DNA of 64,000 bases from NCBI RefSeq assembly GCF_030864355.1, contig NC_083396.1, positions 2,852,001 through 2,916,000 on the forward strand, written 5' to 3'. The DNA comes from Cutaneotrichosporon cavernicola (lineage: Eukaryota > Basidiomycota > Tremellomycetes > Trichosporonales > Trichosporonaceae). The notes beneath the pieces are model-generated. The model ran no database searches. It saw nothing but the letters and a program-made list of their open reading frames with translations, and was not told where the DNA came from. Of this stretch, positions 34,784-45,700 are shown one piece after another. Position 1 is the stretch's first letter; every line of letters starts with the position of its first letter. Position numbers and translations under genes: made by a program.

Positions 34784-36138
34784 ATATAGAGGGCTTATGG
34801 AATTTTGGACCGCGGTTTGTCGATAGGTGTGGCTGGTGCGCAAGGACGAACTCGCATCGAACTCTGAAAGATGAGCCAGGCATCTCGGGACACCAATGGC
34901 GATGACGGGTCCCACTCATAGTCTGTTCAAACCTCTCTACAGTGTTATCTCGCAGATCTCTGAGTAGCGCGTCGCTCGAAATGTAGAGGACGAGTGTCTT
35001 CTGGACGAGGAAATGCTTCTTTTCAAGCGCAATACCAGGCCACTTTGCTCAGTCTCCAACGACACAACGAGTTACGCATGAGGTCGGCGGGTCGATCCCG
35101 CCAGAGGTCATTCATTTGGCACCAGGGTTGCTCTATAGGCTCTTCCGGGCAGGCTGGTACAGAAGCCAAGCAGTTGTGGAAGGTTTCTGGGAAGTTTGGG
35201 AGAGTGTCGCGGCTAGAATGTGGACTTCACCCGGAGATGGTTTATTCCCAGAATAATTCGCCCAGCGCGTTGGAAATGCAGACGGACAGAGGTGCTACAC
35301 TCAGGTAACCTGCATTGCAGCTGCTGCATTTTGGAGGAGAACTTCTAGCCGGGCATTAGACGAGGAATGCCTCGGAAGAGGAGTGCCTCAGACTCACTGA
35401 TTGACCTGATTCTTCTTTCTCGTTTCCCCCATCTGTGCCGTGATCTGGTGTCCAACTAGATTCCTCGATGTCACCTCCCTCGATCTCTTCCTTTCTTGAG
35501 GTACATATCGCAGTAATCCTCCGAAACCTCTCTTCTCAATCCTCTAATCCTCTGGGCGAACAAGTCCGACTTGGGCATGGAAACCCACGGCGCACTAGTT
35601 ACGAAGCTGAGCGTGGACCGGAGTAGACACGATATCATCTAGACATGAGATAGGTACACCGGCAACCTGCAACAGTTCAGAGGTGGGCCACTTATAATAC
35701 GCATTGGTGCAGAGATAGGCAAGACCTCCGGAGAGTAGGATGATCAGATGAGGCGAGACGCAAGGGCAGGCGAGAGCTGCAGAAGACGATGGTGAATATC
35801 TCAAAAGGCAGGTAGCGATGATGGCGTGTGGACTACGTTTCTCGATTTCTCAGACTGTATGCTTGAGCTTGAGCTTGAGCTTGAGCTTGGCAGCGTCGCC
35901 ATTAAGCAGCTCCGACCTTGAGTCCCATCCTACAGAGGTACTTCGTGGTGGAAAGTGGCGCCAAATGAGTCCGCGGGGGTTCGAACGCCGTCAATCGTAG
36001 ACGTGATTTTGTCAACCAACAACGACTCGGACACGCGGCCAACAACATCAAACAGCGCACCAGCACGCAGTTTATCAATTCTAGGCTCCGAACTCTGCTG
36101 ATAAGCCTGGCACAAGACAAATTTCTCGGCAACTACCA
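34784..36138. other. Intergenic region with a tRNA relic and a short hexamer repeat
   Basis: About 1.35 kb without a protein gene. It contains the tRNA-Val relic at 35038-35110 and about five copies of GCTTGA at 35861-35889. No other feature is supported. Confidence 0.6.
35038..35110 (+). pseudogene. tRNA-Val(AAC) relic with internal deletion
   Basis: The 5' end (GGCCACTTTGCTCAG) and the 3' part (from CAACGACACAACGAG through the T arm to AGAGGTCA) match the tRNA-Val gene at 53528, including its intron end, but the segment covering the D loop, anticodon and intron start (about 30 nt) is missing. There is one change in the A box (TTAGCTC to TTTGCTC) and one in the B box (GGTTCGATC to GGGTCGATC). 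Without anticodon and with both promoter boxes damaged it cannot make a tRNA. Because the intron end is kept, it arose from genomic DNA, not from a processed tRNA. Confidence 0.85.
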
Positions 36139-36237
36139 GGTAAGGTAGGAAAGTGGTTAATCCGCCAGCTTCAGGTGCTTGCACTGCGCTGGTGCTTCGG
36201 CGCGTGGGTTCGAGTCCCACCCTTATCAGCCCCTTTT
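36139..36237 (+). tRNA. tRNA-Leu(CAG) with intron
   Basis: The acceptor stem GGTAAGG pairs with CCTTATC (one G-U). D arm is GGA ... TCC with loop AAGTGGTTAA. The anticodon stem CCAGC pairs with GCTGG, loop TTCAGG, anticodon CAG. About 12 nt between the loop and GCTGG are an intron at the usual position after base 37. A long variable arm (TGCTTCGGCGC) is as expected for Leu. T arm GTGGG TTCGAGT CCCAC. A Pol III terminator (CCCCTTTTTA) follows directly. Confidence 0.85.
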
Positions 36238-36964
36238 TAGGATCTGAGAGAGCCGGTGGGAGTAAGGAGGATGGTTGGAAACAGGCGAGTGGCGATGCCA
36301 CAAACTTAGGTGGAGGACGGGAAGGTCGAGGTGGAGGCGGAGACGGGTACGCTGTGAATAGGGGGTGGGGAGGTTCAAAGGGCCCCCCGCGCAGCCTGCG
36401 GCTCTTTGAATTGAGTGGCGCTGGCGGTCGGGGGACGATTCGGTGTGCTGCGATGTGGCGGGGCCAGGTTTGGTGCGCGTATCTGCGGTGTCGGTTAGGA
36501 CGTGTTCCGTCATACATGGCCGCACGTGCCGATGTGTAGAGGAAGCGAGAGTTCCTGCTGAGTTGTGCGGGATCGCGGGTGGAGTAGGGATAGCTGGGTG
36601 TAAGGGGGCTGGGTGTAAGGGGGCTGGGTGTAAGGGGGCTGGGTGGAAGGGGCTGGGTGGAAGGGGCTGGGTGGAAGGGGGCTGGGTGGAAGGACGAAAC
36701 AAGAGAAGACTGGGATTCGCAGTACCGCAGCTATGAAAACAGTCTAGGTGTTACACCAGCACGTTTGCAAGCTGACGCGCCGGTACTCGACGGGTCACTC
36801 GCCTGCCGACGAATCAATGTACCCACTCACATGGAACAGACGGAATTTCACCCACCGCCACGATGCCATTCCACTAACAACAAGACTTGCCATCGAGCCG
36901 ATGCTCTTCAGCACCTCTTCCGCATCGTCCTGACATACAAGAGACTGTGCAGGGCACAAAAACT
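36238..36964. repeat. Intergenic stretch with a G-rich minisatellite (36593-36693)
   Basis: About seven tandem copies of a 12-15 bp unit GCTGGGTGTAAGGG(G) or GCTGGGTGGAAGG(GG), strongly G-rich on the + strand with runs of three to five G, so G-quadruplex formation is possible. No gene is supported in the surrounding 700 bp. Confidence 0.8.
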
Positions 36965-37067
36965 GACCTCTGGCGGGATCGAACCGCCGACCTCATGCGT
37001 AAATCGTTGTGTCGTTGAAGACTCACTCGTGTTAAGCATGCGCTCTAACCAGCTGAGCTAAGTGGCC
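36965..37067 (-). tRNA. tRNA-Val(AAC) with intron, copy 1
   Basis: Read on the minus strand: acceptor GGCCACT, A box TAGCTCAGCTGG, anticodon stem CATGC, loop TTAACA with anticodon AAC, an intron of about 30 nt, stem GCATG, T arm GGCGG TTCGATC CCGCC, then AGAGGTC A. It ends in a T run. The acceptor stem has one A-A mismatch, also present in the copy at 53528. The exon parts are identical to that copy; the intron differs by a 3-nt length change and a few substitutions. Confidence 0.85.
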
Positions 37068-37165
37068 TGGAAGCGTTGCAGAGGGGAACTCCTGGCTGCA
37101 AGTGACGCGATTTAACTAGCTGCTAGCTGTTTCCAGCGACATGCACGCCGAATGATTTACTCGAT

Positions 37166-37190
37166 GGGGGGGGGGGGTGGGGGGGGGCGG
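37166..37190 (+). repeat. Near-homopolymer G tract
   Basis: About 25 bases of almost pure G, broken by single T and C. The exact length is a typical weak spot of sequencing and assembly. It lies between the tRNA-Val gene and the hydrolase 3' end. Confidence 0.85.
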
Positions 37191-37345
37191 TCATGATCGT
37201 GGTCGATGACCGGGTGAAATACTGAGTCGATTACTGGGTGTATCGCCTAACAGCGTGTGGACGGTTACACGAACATGTATCTTGCATGTTGTTGATACTT
37301 GGAGATGGGGAGATGGGAGACGTGTGTCGGGCCTATGGTGGCAAG

Positions 37346-38695
37346 TCACTCGGCCGTGGCATACCAAAAGTCCTCAAAGTCATTCCGTACGACCCCCCAA
37401 CTCCATCCCTGCCATCCCGGCCTGTCCATGGACACAAAGTCCGAGTGTCCCGCCCCCTCGATCTGGCATCAACGTCAGAAACACCTCTTACATACCTCGC
37501 GGTAGATGATGTCCATCCCTGCCGCCCTCATCCCGGCCTTCAACGCAATAATCTCATCATAGAAAGCCTCAGCGGTGCCGGCGAGGACGTACGCTCTCAC
37601 CTCCGCTTCGGCAAGCCGGGCGAAGTGTCCGTCTGACGTGTTTTGGGATAAGGCAGGGGAGAAATACGCCCCATCTTTTGAGGGGAAGTGCCGCGTGTGG
37701 GAGGGGATGTAGGTGGTGTTGAGGTCGATGAGGTGGTCCTTCCGTCAGTTGAGGGATGGGGAGGACGTACAGTGTATCGGTTACGCTTGATGGAGGGGAA
37801 CGAGGACGTCATATCGCCCCATGGCTAATCAGTTACCACAGTCGAGAAAGCTTACACAATGAAGAGCCAGACCGCGGGGGAGGCCCCAATCGAATCCCAC
37901 TCCCCTCAACGCGTCCAAATACCGCGTGAGGGCAAGACAGGCATTCGCGCCCGCCGAGTCGCCCGTCATGACGATATTCTGGCATTAGCCCGCCCTCATT
38001 ACTCATACTTTAGCTTGAAAGTCTAAGTCGCGGAGATAACTCCATCCGGCCAGGGTATCGAAGAGAGAGGCGGGAAAGGCGGAAGCGTCGTCTAGCGACT
38101 TGCGGTAGTTTATGCCTATATTAGCTGAGTTTGGATGAGGCGTACAGAATACCCGAGCGCCAGTGAGTTGCGCAAATGAGAAGGCTGTGTGCGGGTCAAG
38201 CGGGTGGCCGTTGGCATACCCCCCGCCGACGATGAAGTAGATGACGCGTTCGTCGGGCTTTGCTTGTGCGGTCAGGTCTCCTGCTTTGCCTTTGGCGGCG
38301 ATCCAGAAGCCCGTCACTGGGGTTGGGTGGACTATCCCCTTCATAGTGGCGTCAGAGTCGAGCACTTCCAGGCGGGGCACGTCTTCAGTAATAGGCGGCA
38401 AGGTGACGGTTGCGACATCGCATACGTCGTCATATTTTGACGGTATGCGGACATGGGCGTTCGGATCAGGATAGTTGACACATAAACCGCGCATATATTG
38501 GTTACGTGCGCGCTGGAGGTTGAGCACGATATAGCGCCACCACGTGAGGTGCGGGAAGCGGCGGGCAGAGGGGGCAAGCCAGTACCGTATCCCGTGGTAA
38601 AGTGCTGTGGCCGGGAGGATGAAAAGGTGCACTGGGACGAAGGCGAGCGCGTCCAGCAGCAGGTGTAGGCGCGGACCGGGCTGGAAGTATACCAT
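37346..38695 (-). CDS. Alpha/beta hydrolase, hormone-sensitive-lipase-like esterase
   Basis: Model: complement join(37346..37462, 37496..37738, 37771..37824, 37856..37978, 38009..38115, 38146..38695), 397 aa, frame closed. It begins MVYFQPGPRLHLLLDALAFV with a membrane-anchor-like helix (HLFILPATALYHGI), so it is probably attached to the ER or another membrane. Catalytic elements: nucleophile elbow MTGDSAGANACLAL (Ser), acidic residue in LAGTAEAFYDE, His in IEGAGHSDF. The oxyanion motif, normally HGGG, is VGGGYANG here. The block FCINYRKSLDDASAFPASL matches the 'NYRLAPE..FPA.L' signature of this lipase/esterase family. All introns are tiny: 33, 32, 31, 30 and 30 nt; the 30-nt intron at 38116-38145 is in frame. 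It is the last of three genes in a row on this strand. Substrate unknown; esters of lipids or xenobiotics are likely. Confidence 0.85.
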
Positions 38696-39129
38696 TGCTG
38701 GGGACGGCTGAGTTTGTGGGCAACGCGGATATGGTGGGCTGCAAGTGGATGAAACGAGGGAGTAACAGACCGCGATCGATCGGCCTCCACCCGATAAGAT
38801 TGTTGCCGTGAACCGCACGTCATGTGATGCAGACAATCCAGCGACAATTGCTTCAATGCCATTGTACAGTACGCATATGCTGCCTATCCTGTGCAGTGTA
38901 AGATCATAGCATCGCCTCCGCGTCCGGCCCGAAACGCTAACGGCTCCGGGATGACCTCGGCATCTTTGCTAGCGGCTTCGGCCTCGAGTGGCCGACCCTA
39001 AGACGGCCCGTGCAGCTCACTGAGCATACCCATACTATTCTACATAACACCCGGCCAGCGGCATCCAATATCGTACACACAATGGTAGTAAGAGTCCGCC
39101 TATACAATATCCCTGCCTCACGCCCTGTG
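38696..39129. other. Intergenic region between hydrolase and Zn2Cys6 gene
   Basis: 434 nt holding the hydrolase promoter and the 3' end of the regulator gene. In-frame upstream start codons for the hydrolase exist (for example at 38836), but the resulting N-terminal extension looks non-coding. No other feature seen. Confidence 0.5.
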
Positions 39130-41239
39130 CTACGCAAAAGAGTACGCGACCTCCATCTGCTGCGGGTCAGCGCGCACAGTACCACAACTCACCTCCTCCG
39201 CGAGCTTGCGCCAGTCAACGTATCGGTCACCTTCGGGGTCGCGCTTCCACACCTCGTACAGCAGGTTGAGGATGGCCATGACATTGCGGACTTGGACGCG
39301 TGACGAGAACTTGTGAAATATCCTATCGACCTCGGCACGGCCCTTCGCGTCGGCTGTCGCGACCCCAGCAAGGAAAAGAGGGAAGCACATCTGGCTCTCG
39401 TTGGGTGTGCCGAGGATCTGGTGGATGTTGTTGATGATGCGCACGCCGAGGCGGCGGTTCTTGAGGTCGCTTGGACCACATCGCAGCACACTCTGGCGGA
39501 GGTACAGCTCGGCAGCGAGTTTGTAGGTGTAGAATGAGACGATGAGGAGCGCGCGGTCCGTCCCTACAGGGAGAGGGTGTTTGAATAACCCGTTCGGGAG
39601 GTCGGCCGCGTCGAGGCGCGCCCTCATCGACAGGGCATCGGCGACTATGCGGCCCAAGGCGCGGTCGCGTTCTGGGGATTCGGGCTGCGCGTAGATCGTC
39701 GACACCTTGCCCGCGAGCGCAGCGATCTCGATGAGGAACTGGAAGATGCGGCGCGTGGCGCCCATGTACGAATCCATCTCGAGGTCGTTCGCCGTGAGGA
39801 TGCGGTTGTACAACTCGTAGGGGAAGTCGGGGATTTTGGCAGTCGTGAGACTCGCGAGGATGTCGTGATATGCACAGTTGTACGCGAGTGCCTGCCACGT
39901 TATCGTGGTGCCAAAGTCTATCGTCTCGACGACCTTGCACAGCAGCCTTCGAGTCATCGGTAACCGGCGGACCCAGCCCTTGACGTCGCCCTGTACAATC
40001 TCGGTACCGCCCAGGATGAGCAGTGTCCACATGTACTCTTCTCTCTCGTTCGGCGTGAGCTCGCGCTCTATGTCGATCTGGTCGGCCTGGAGCTCGGTAA
40101 ACTCGGTCGCGAGTCTCGCGACCTCCTCGTACGGGTGGCCGATATTGGCCCGGTGGGTTGCGGCCCATGCTATAAGCGCGCACATCACTAATGGTGAGCG
40201 CTGGACCACTGGGAACATGTTGTCGACCTGCGGGTTGTGACCCGGGCCGAGGACCGAGAGTACATGGGAGAACGAGTTTACCCAGTACTCGTACAGTGCC
40301 GGGAGGTGGTCGAGAACAGAGGCGATGAAGTTGGGCTGCGTTGGGTTGGGTGGCGGCGGTGGTTGCATCGCACTGGGACTGTGGTCGAACGGTGGGGGCT
40401 GCATGGCAACAGCTGACGGATGACCGCCATTGAGGTCGAGCTCAAGGGCGCCGTCGGCAAACAGAGGCAACATCCATCCCTGGCCGTCTCCGCCAGAGTT
40501 GTCGTTCAAGCTCTGGAGGAAAGCGTCGAGTGCAGTGTCAGAGACGTCATTGTCGCCGCTGTCGCCTCCCTCGTCAGGAAGGTACGTCGTACTCCCGACT
40601 GACGGCTGGGAGTGGGCAGTCCATCCAGCCTGTGCGTTGTCCCACGGGTTGACTGCGCTTGTCAAAGCGTTGCCCCTCTCAATCTCTGGCGACTCAGAGT
40701 CTCTCGCTGCCATTAGCATTCAGCAGTAACGCAGTGGACCAACGTACAAAGGCGCTTAGTCCGGCCGTTGGGCTGGGGACTGGGGACAAGTTCGCCTTTG
40801 GCGTTCCTGTACAGCTTTGGAAACACGCATGGTATGCCAAGCCGTGTGCTGAAGTCAGCGGGCCGTTCCTGGGTTGGAAGTGGTTGCGCGCAGGTGAGCG
40901 CTGCCTGTTGCAGCTTGGTTTGTAGGTGAATCGGGTTGCAGAGTAAGGAGGGCTGGGTGGCGAGAGGCATGTACCACGTACCATGATCCGCATACCGGAC
41001 GCGAGTTGTCGCAGGCCTTCTGTACACAAGTCAGCCGGGTTTAACATCCACGGAGAGCCGCGACGGTGATGAACCGGGGCGCGTGCATATCACGTTGAGA
41101 GCCAAGAGCCAAGCGCCCAGGCGAAACCAGGACATACCTTGCGGCGGCGGCAGGTGTAGCATCCAGCGCGGCTTCGCTTGCGCTTTTGAATGGGCGCATT
41201 CGGCGAGTCGGGGCTGCCGTCTGCGTGTTCGACCATCAT
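39130..41239 (-). CDS. Zn2Cys6 fungal-type transcription factor
   Basis: Model: complement join(39130..39159, 39193..40706, 40748..40848, 40982..41019, 41138..41239), 594 aa. The binuclear zinc cluster only appears after splicing three exons: a basic KRKRSRAG leader, then GCYTCRRRK|KACDNSRPVCGSC|TRLGIPC, giving the spacing C-x2-C-x6-C-x6-C-x2-C-x6-C. The rest is the helical 'fungal-specific transcription factor' middle domain (LYEYWVNSFSHVLSV, PLVMCALIAWAATHR, and so on), as in Fungal_trans_2 proteins. It should bind DNA with CGG half-sites as a dimer. Introns are 118, 133, 41 and 33 nt; the last (39160-39192) is in frame and is followed by a 9-codon final exon. It lies between the hydrolase and the ABC pump, all on the same strand, which makes them candidate targets (inference). 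Confidence 0.9.
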
Positions 41240-42742
41240 GTTGAACGCGTCTATGTTGTTGAGCAGAATGCAAAGCGAGTGAATTGGGAGGTGGATAGTG
41301 TTAGACTGTGAGACTGTGACAACTAAGCGCCAGATGGAGAGGACAGCAGGTAAGGCCTGTGAGATAGCAAGTAGGCACCTTTGAGTTGAATGCAGCTGGG
41401 CATTAGGCTTGAATGTTTGTTGTTAGGCATGCTACCAAAGGTGACAGGTATGTAACGGGGACCCGCATTTTCGAATGGATCACATGGCAAATCTAATGAT
41501 GAATAGGATTAACCAATCAAAATTGTAATCCCTAGATCTCAAGAGCGCTCAACCGACAAGCCCACGTCAGCACGGGTTCCATTTGGTCAGGGGTGTACCC
41601 GTGGTACAATGATCGTCGGCTGTCCGTGTCATCGGCCTTCGGCTCATAAATGCCTAGACGGCACTGTGGACCTCCGCAACTCACAACTGGCTCGCTGTCG
41701 CTTCATTAAGTACACTCCGACACGGATTGTGATCAACGTCGGGGCTGGGCTGCATGGGCTGTGGACGCAGTCGAGTTACCTGAATCGCAGCTGCCATTCA
41801 GGCAACCTTGATGCAGCAGCCGTTCTCCAACACGCTGGGGCGCACAGACAGAGTGAGTGGGGATCGCTGCGCCCATGTGAAGTGAATTCGAAAAAGGCCT
41901 AATCATCAGTTATCCAGGCACGCATTAGTATCGATCATCCAGCTCCACAAAGCAGACTATGAACCGAGCATGATCATGGGGGACTTTTGACTCCAGAATA
42001 GCCAGGCTACATATAGGCTAGCGCTCCTGGAGACCTGGAGTGGGCCGGTGCACATTTTTAAGACTTGTATGGATGTGGGTGTGGTATGCGCAACAGAAAC
42101 AGTCCAAAGCTGCAAGGTGCACGTCCGAAACTTTGATCTGATATCTGATATGGCGGCAGGGCGGTAAGCACGTCTAGTCCAGCGTCCAATTCGTGGCGTT
42201 GACACCTTGACAGTTGGTACGTAGAGGAGATTGGATTGTTGTCCGTTTCAGTGACCGTGGGAGACTTTCGTTGTTACGCGACTGCTAAAGTGCTAAAGTC
42301 GGGGTTGCCCAACGACGTCGGGATTTCCCGGACGGTTGTCCAAGCCTGGAGAGTGGCTCGGCCCCCGCGGGGGCCGCACGTTTCGGACGTCCCTGGCATC
42401 CCTGGACGGGCATTGCGGGCGCCGATAGAGGGTCGATGAACATGGGTCATTGTGCGATGAGCGCGTCGGTTGGGCCTGGGGAAATAGGCGTCGAGGTCCA
42501 TGATTCCATGCGCATGAAGTGAAGTGGTAAGTGCAAATTGGTAAGTGCAAAGTCGCAAGTGGCCAAGTGGCAAGTGGTAAGGGTGCAACATAAGCACTTG
42601 GCGACATGCTTAATTGGGTGTGCATGAAAATTATACACGAACTAGATTGAGAAGTGGTCTAAGTGGTGCAGGAGATTGTCGATAGAGAGTGCAAGCACAT
42701 ATGTGGCGTTGGGGACGAGCTACACAAAACACTGAACCCGAA
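41240..42742. other. Intergenic region between Zn2Cys6 regulator and ABC transporter
   Basis: About 1.5 kb: promoter of the regulator and 3' region of the ABC gene. Notable are a perfect 18-bp palindrome (42359-42376) and a run of degenerate AAGTGG/TAAGTGCAA repeats at about 42521-42580. No protein or RNA gene is supported. Confidence 0.55.
42359..42376. repeat. Perfect 18-bp GC palindrome
   Basis: CGGCCCCCGCGGGGGCCG is its own reverse complement and consists of C and G only. It could form a cruciform or be bound by a symmetric dimer. It lies about 370 bp beyond the ABC gene's stop codon. Confidence 0.9.
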
Positions 42743-45700
42743 TTACTGGAGGTGCTCAGATGAGCGTGCGCCGACGGGGGGACCCGGCGACGTGGTCATG
42801 GCTGGTGCCCCAAGGGCGGCAGACGCGTCATAGTACTCTCCAGGGGTAGGCGGGTCGGGCGACGGCACGCGCGTGGTGTCGTCCATGGTGGTAGGGGCTG
42901 AGCGGTCCGAGCCAGTGGCGATGACGGGCGGCGCGCCGTATGGGCTGGCCTTCTCGTTGGGGAATGTGCCGTTGCCGACAGCCTTCTCGTTGTATGGGTC
43001 GTCGTTGAGCTGCTTGGCGCCCAGGTAGTCGGCGCCGTTGCCGTTGAGGGGCGACTGGATCTTCTCGCCCACCGTGAGCTGGCGCGAGATGCCGGTAGCA
43101 CCAGTCAGGACACGATCAAGGTCCTCGTTCGTCTCCTCGACAGCCTCCTTCTTGTTCTTGGGGACACGGGCGAGGTAGTACAAGGCAATGGCGGCGAAAA
43201 CGTTAAAGATGATGTAGACCCACATGAGGCCAAAGTCGCGCCAGCGGTTCTTGTAGTAGATGTTGAAGACGCTGAGGAAGGTGTCGGTGTCGCTCATGGC
43301 GCAGTACTCGCAAGATGAAGCCGCAGAGTCCACCACGTAGCCTCCCGCCATCTGGATCCATGGACCGAGGTACTCGCCACAGGTCTGGCCGGCAGGTGCG
43401 GTGAGCCTGAGGAGCTCGTTCGACGAGCAGACGACATTGGTCCCAGCGAGACCGGTCGCGAGCATGCCTTCGGCGAGGTACGTGAAGGGCGAGACGCGGT
43501 TCATGAACTTCCAGAAGCCGGGGAGCCCCTGGAGGGGCACGAGGACACCACAGAAGATCAGGCAGAGCGAGAAAAGCAGGTTGGCAAGGTTACCAGCGGT
43601 CTCGGCGAGCTCCATACCGGCGACCATGGCGGTGGCAAAGGTCGAGGTGAAGAGCAAAAACGTCATGAAGAGGAGCCACATGAGGGCGCCGCGCTCGGTG
43701 ACAGAGTCGGTGGGAATGGCGTTCCGGTAGAGACCGATCGGGTAATACCATTCGAAGAAGAACAGGGTGCCGACGAGGATCGACCAGGGGATCTCGACCA
43801 CAATGTTGGACAGAATAAAGATGACCCACGAGTACGTCTTGGACGGACGCTCACGGACCTCGTAGAGCGAACGCTGGATGACAAAGTTGGGCATGATCTG
43901 CTGGACAAGCTGGCCAAAGATGGTGAACGACATGAAGACGGAGAAGAGCTGGTTCTGGAGGCCCTGCTGCGACGTGTCTGCGCGGAAGAACGAGAAACCA
44001 ATGTAGAGACCAGTGAAGACACAGAGCGCAATCTTGGACCAGATGTACGACGGCGTGCGCCAGTATTGCTGGAAGACACGGCGGAGAACCTCGAAGAACT
44101 GGAGACCAAAGGGAGCAGCAAACTCGGTGTACGCTGCCTTGTTGGCCTTGTCGGTCTTGTCCTGCTTGGGAACGAGAGCACGGCGCTCTCGCTTCAGGTC
44201 GGTGAGCTCGTCGCGAACAGCAACGCGCTCAGGCGAGTCGAGCCAGAGCTGATGCCAGTCGTGCTCGGTGTACGAGCCGGGAGCGGCTCCAATAGCTGAC
44301 AGCATCCACTCGGCGGGGTTCTCGCCAGGTGCACACTTGGGTGCACCGTTGCGCTCAAAGTAGTCGATCAGGATGTTCGACTTGTCGCCGACCTCGCCAT
44401 AGTAGACAGTCTTGCCACCCTTGGCCAGGAACAGGAGGCGGTCGAACTGCTCGAACAGCATCGCCGAAGGCTGGTGGATGGTGCACAGGATGGCCTGTCC
44501 GTTTGCGGTGAGCTTGCGGAGAAGCATGAGAATGTTCCAGGAAGTCTGCGAGTCGAGACCAGACGTCGGCTCGTCGAGGAAGAGAAGGAGCTCGGGCTTG
44601 GCGACGAGCTCCACACCGATGGTGAGGCGCTTACGCTGCTCGACGTTGAGACCCTCACCGGGGACGCCGACAACGGCGTCAGCGAAGGCGTCCATTTCGA
44701 GGAGCTTGAGAACCTGTTCGACGTAGTCGTACTTCTCCTCGCGCGAAACGGACTTGGGCTGGCGAAGCACGGCCGAGAAGCGGAGAGCCTCACGGACAGT
44801 CGAAGTTTCCAGATGCAGGTCCTGCTGCTGAACATAACCGGTTTTGCGCTGGAACGAAACGTCGCGAGGACGACCATCGACGAGCATCTCACCGGAAACA
44901 ACACCCATAGTCACACGAGTAGCGAGGACGTCGAGGAGCGTGGTCTTGCCAGCACCCGAGACACCCATTAGCGCAGTGAGTGTGCCTGGTTTGACCCAGC
45001 CGTCCACGTGGTCCAGAATACGGCGGGGTTCACCCTTGATCTTGATGTCGTAGACGACGTCCTTCCACGAGAAGATTGCGGTCTGGCGCTGGATGATGGC
45101 GTCGGCACGCGAAGTGGCCTCGGCGCGCATCTCAGCCTTCTGGCGCTCGAGAGCAATGGCCTCCTCGTCGACTGGCTTGTCGCTATACTTGAACTCCTTG
45201 GGGATCATGCCGCGCGGGTAGATGAGGATTTCACCCTTGGAGCGCTTGGCGGTGATGAGCTCGGTGGCAGCAAGGTAGACGCAGCAGAGGCCGACCATGA
45301 ATGTGATGATGATGCCGACATTGCGCCACTTGTGAGAATGGTGGTAGTTGTACGCCAGCCAGAGGTAGTCATCACCATTGACGCCAGACTGGCCGGGAAC
45401 GGAACCGACCGACGAGCAGACGACCGAATCCGACGTGCCCGGAGCCGGGTACATTGGGCCCATAGGAACCCACTGCGAGCACTCAAAGACCCGCCCGTGG
45501 AACTCGTTGATCATGAGCGACTCGAAGCCGTACGCAATGGGGTCGATGTAGTTCATCCAGCGAGACCAGCCGCGCATATAAGTGACGGGCAGGGCGAAGC
45601 CGGTGTAGATAACGAGACCGAGGATGAGGACGGCAGCGGGAGCGAGAGCCTGGGTAAGGGACCGGGAGAGCGAGGCGATCGAACGGAACATCATCGACAT

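Noticed and set aside
37630..37670. Apparent frameshift or extra intron in the hydrolase
   Set aside because: On recount the run of four C at 37668-37671 gives one continuous frame (KDGAYFSPALSQNT). The gene is intact.
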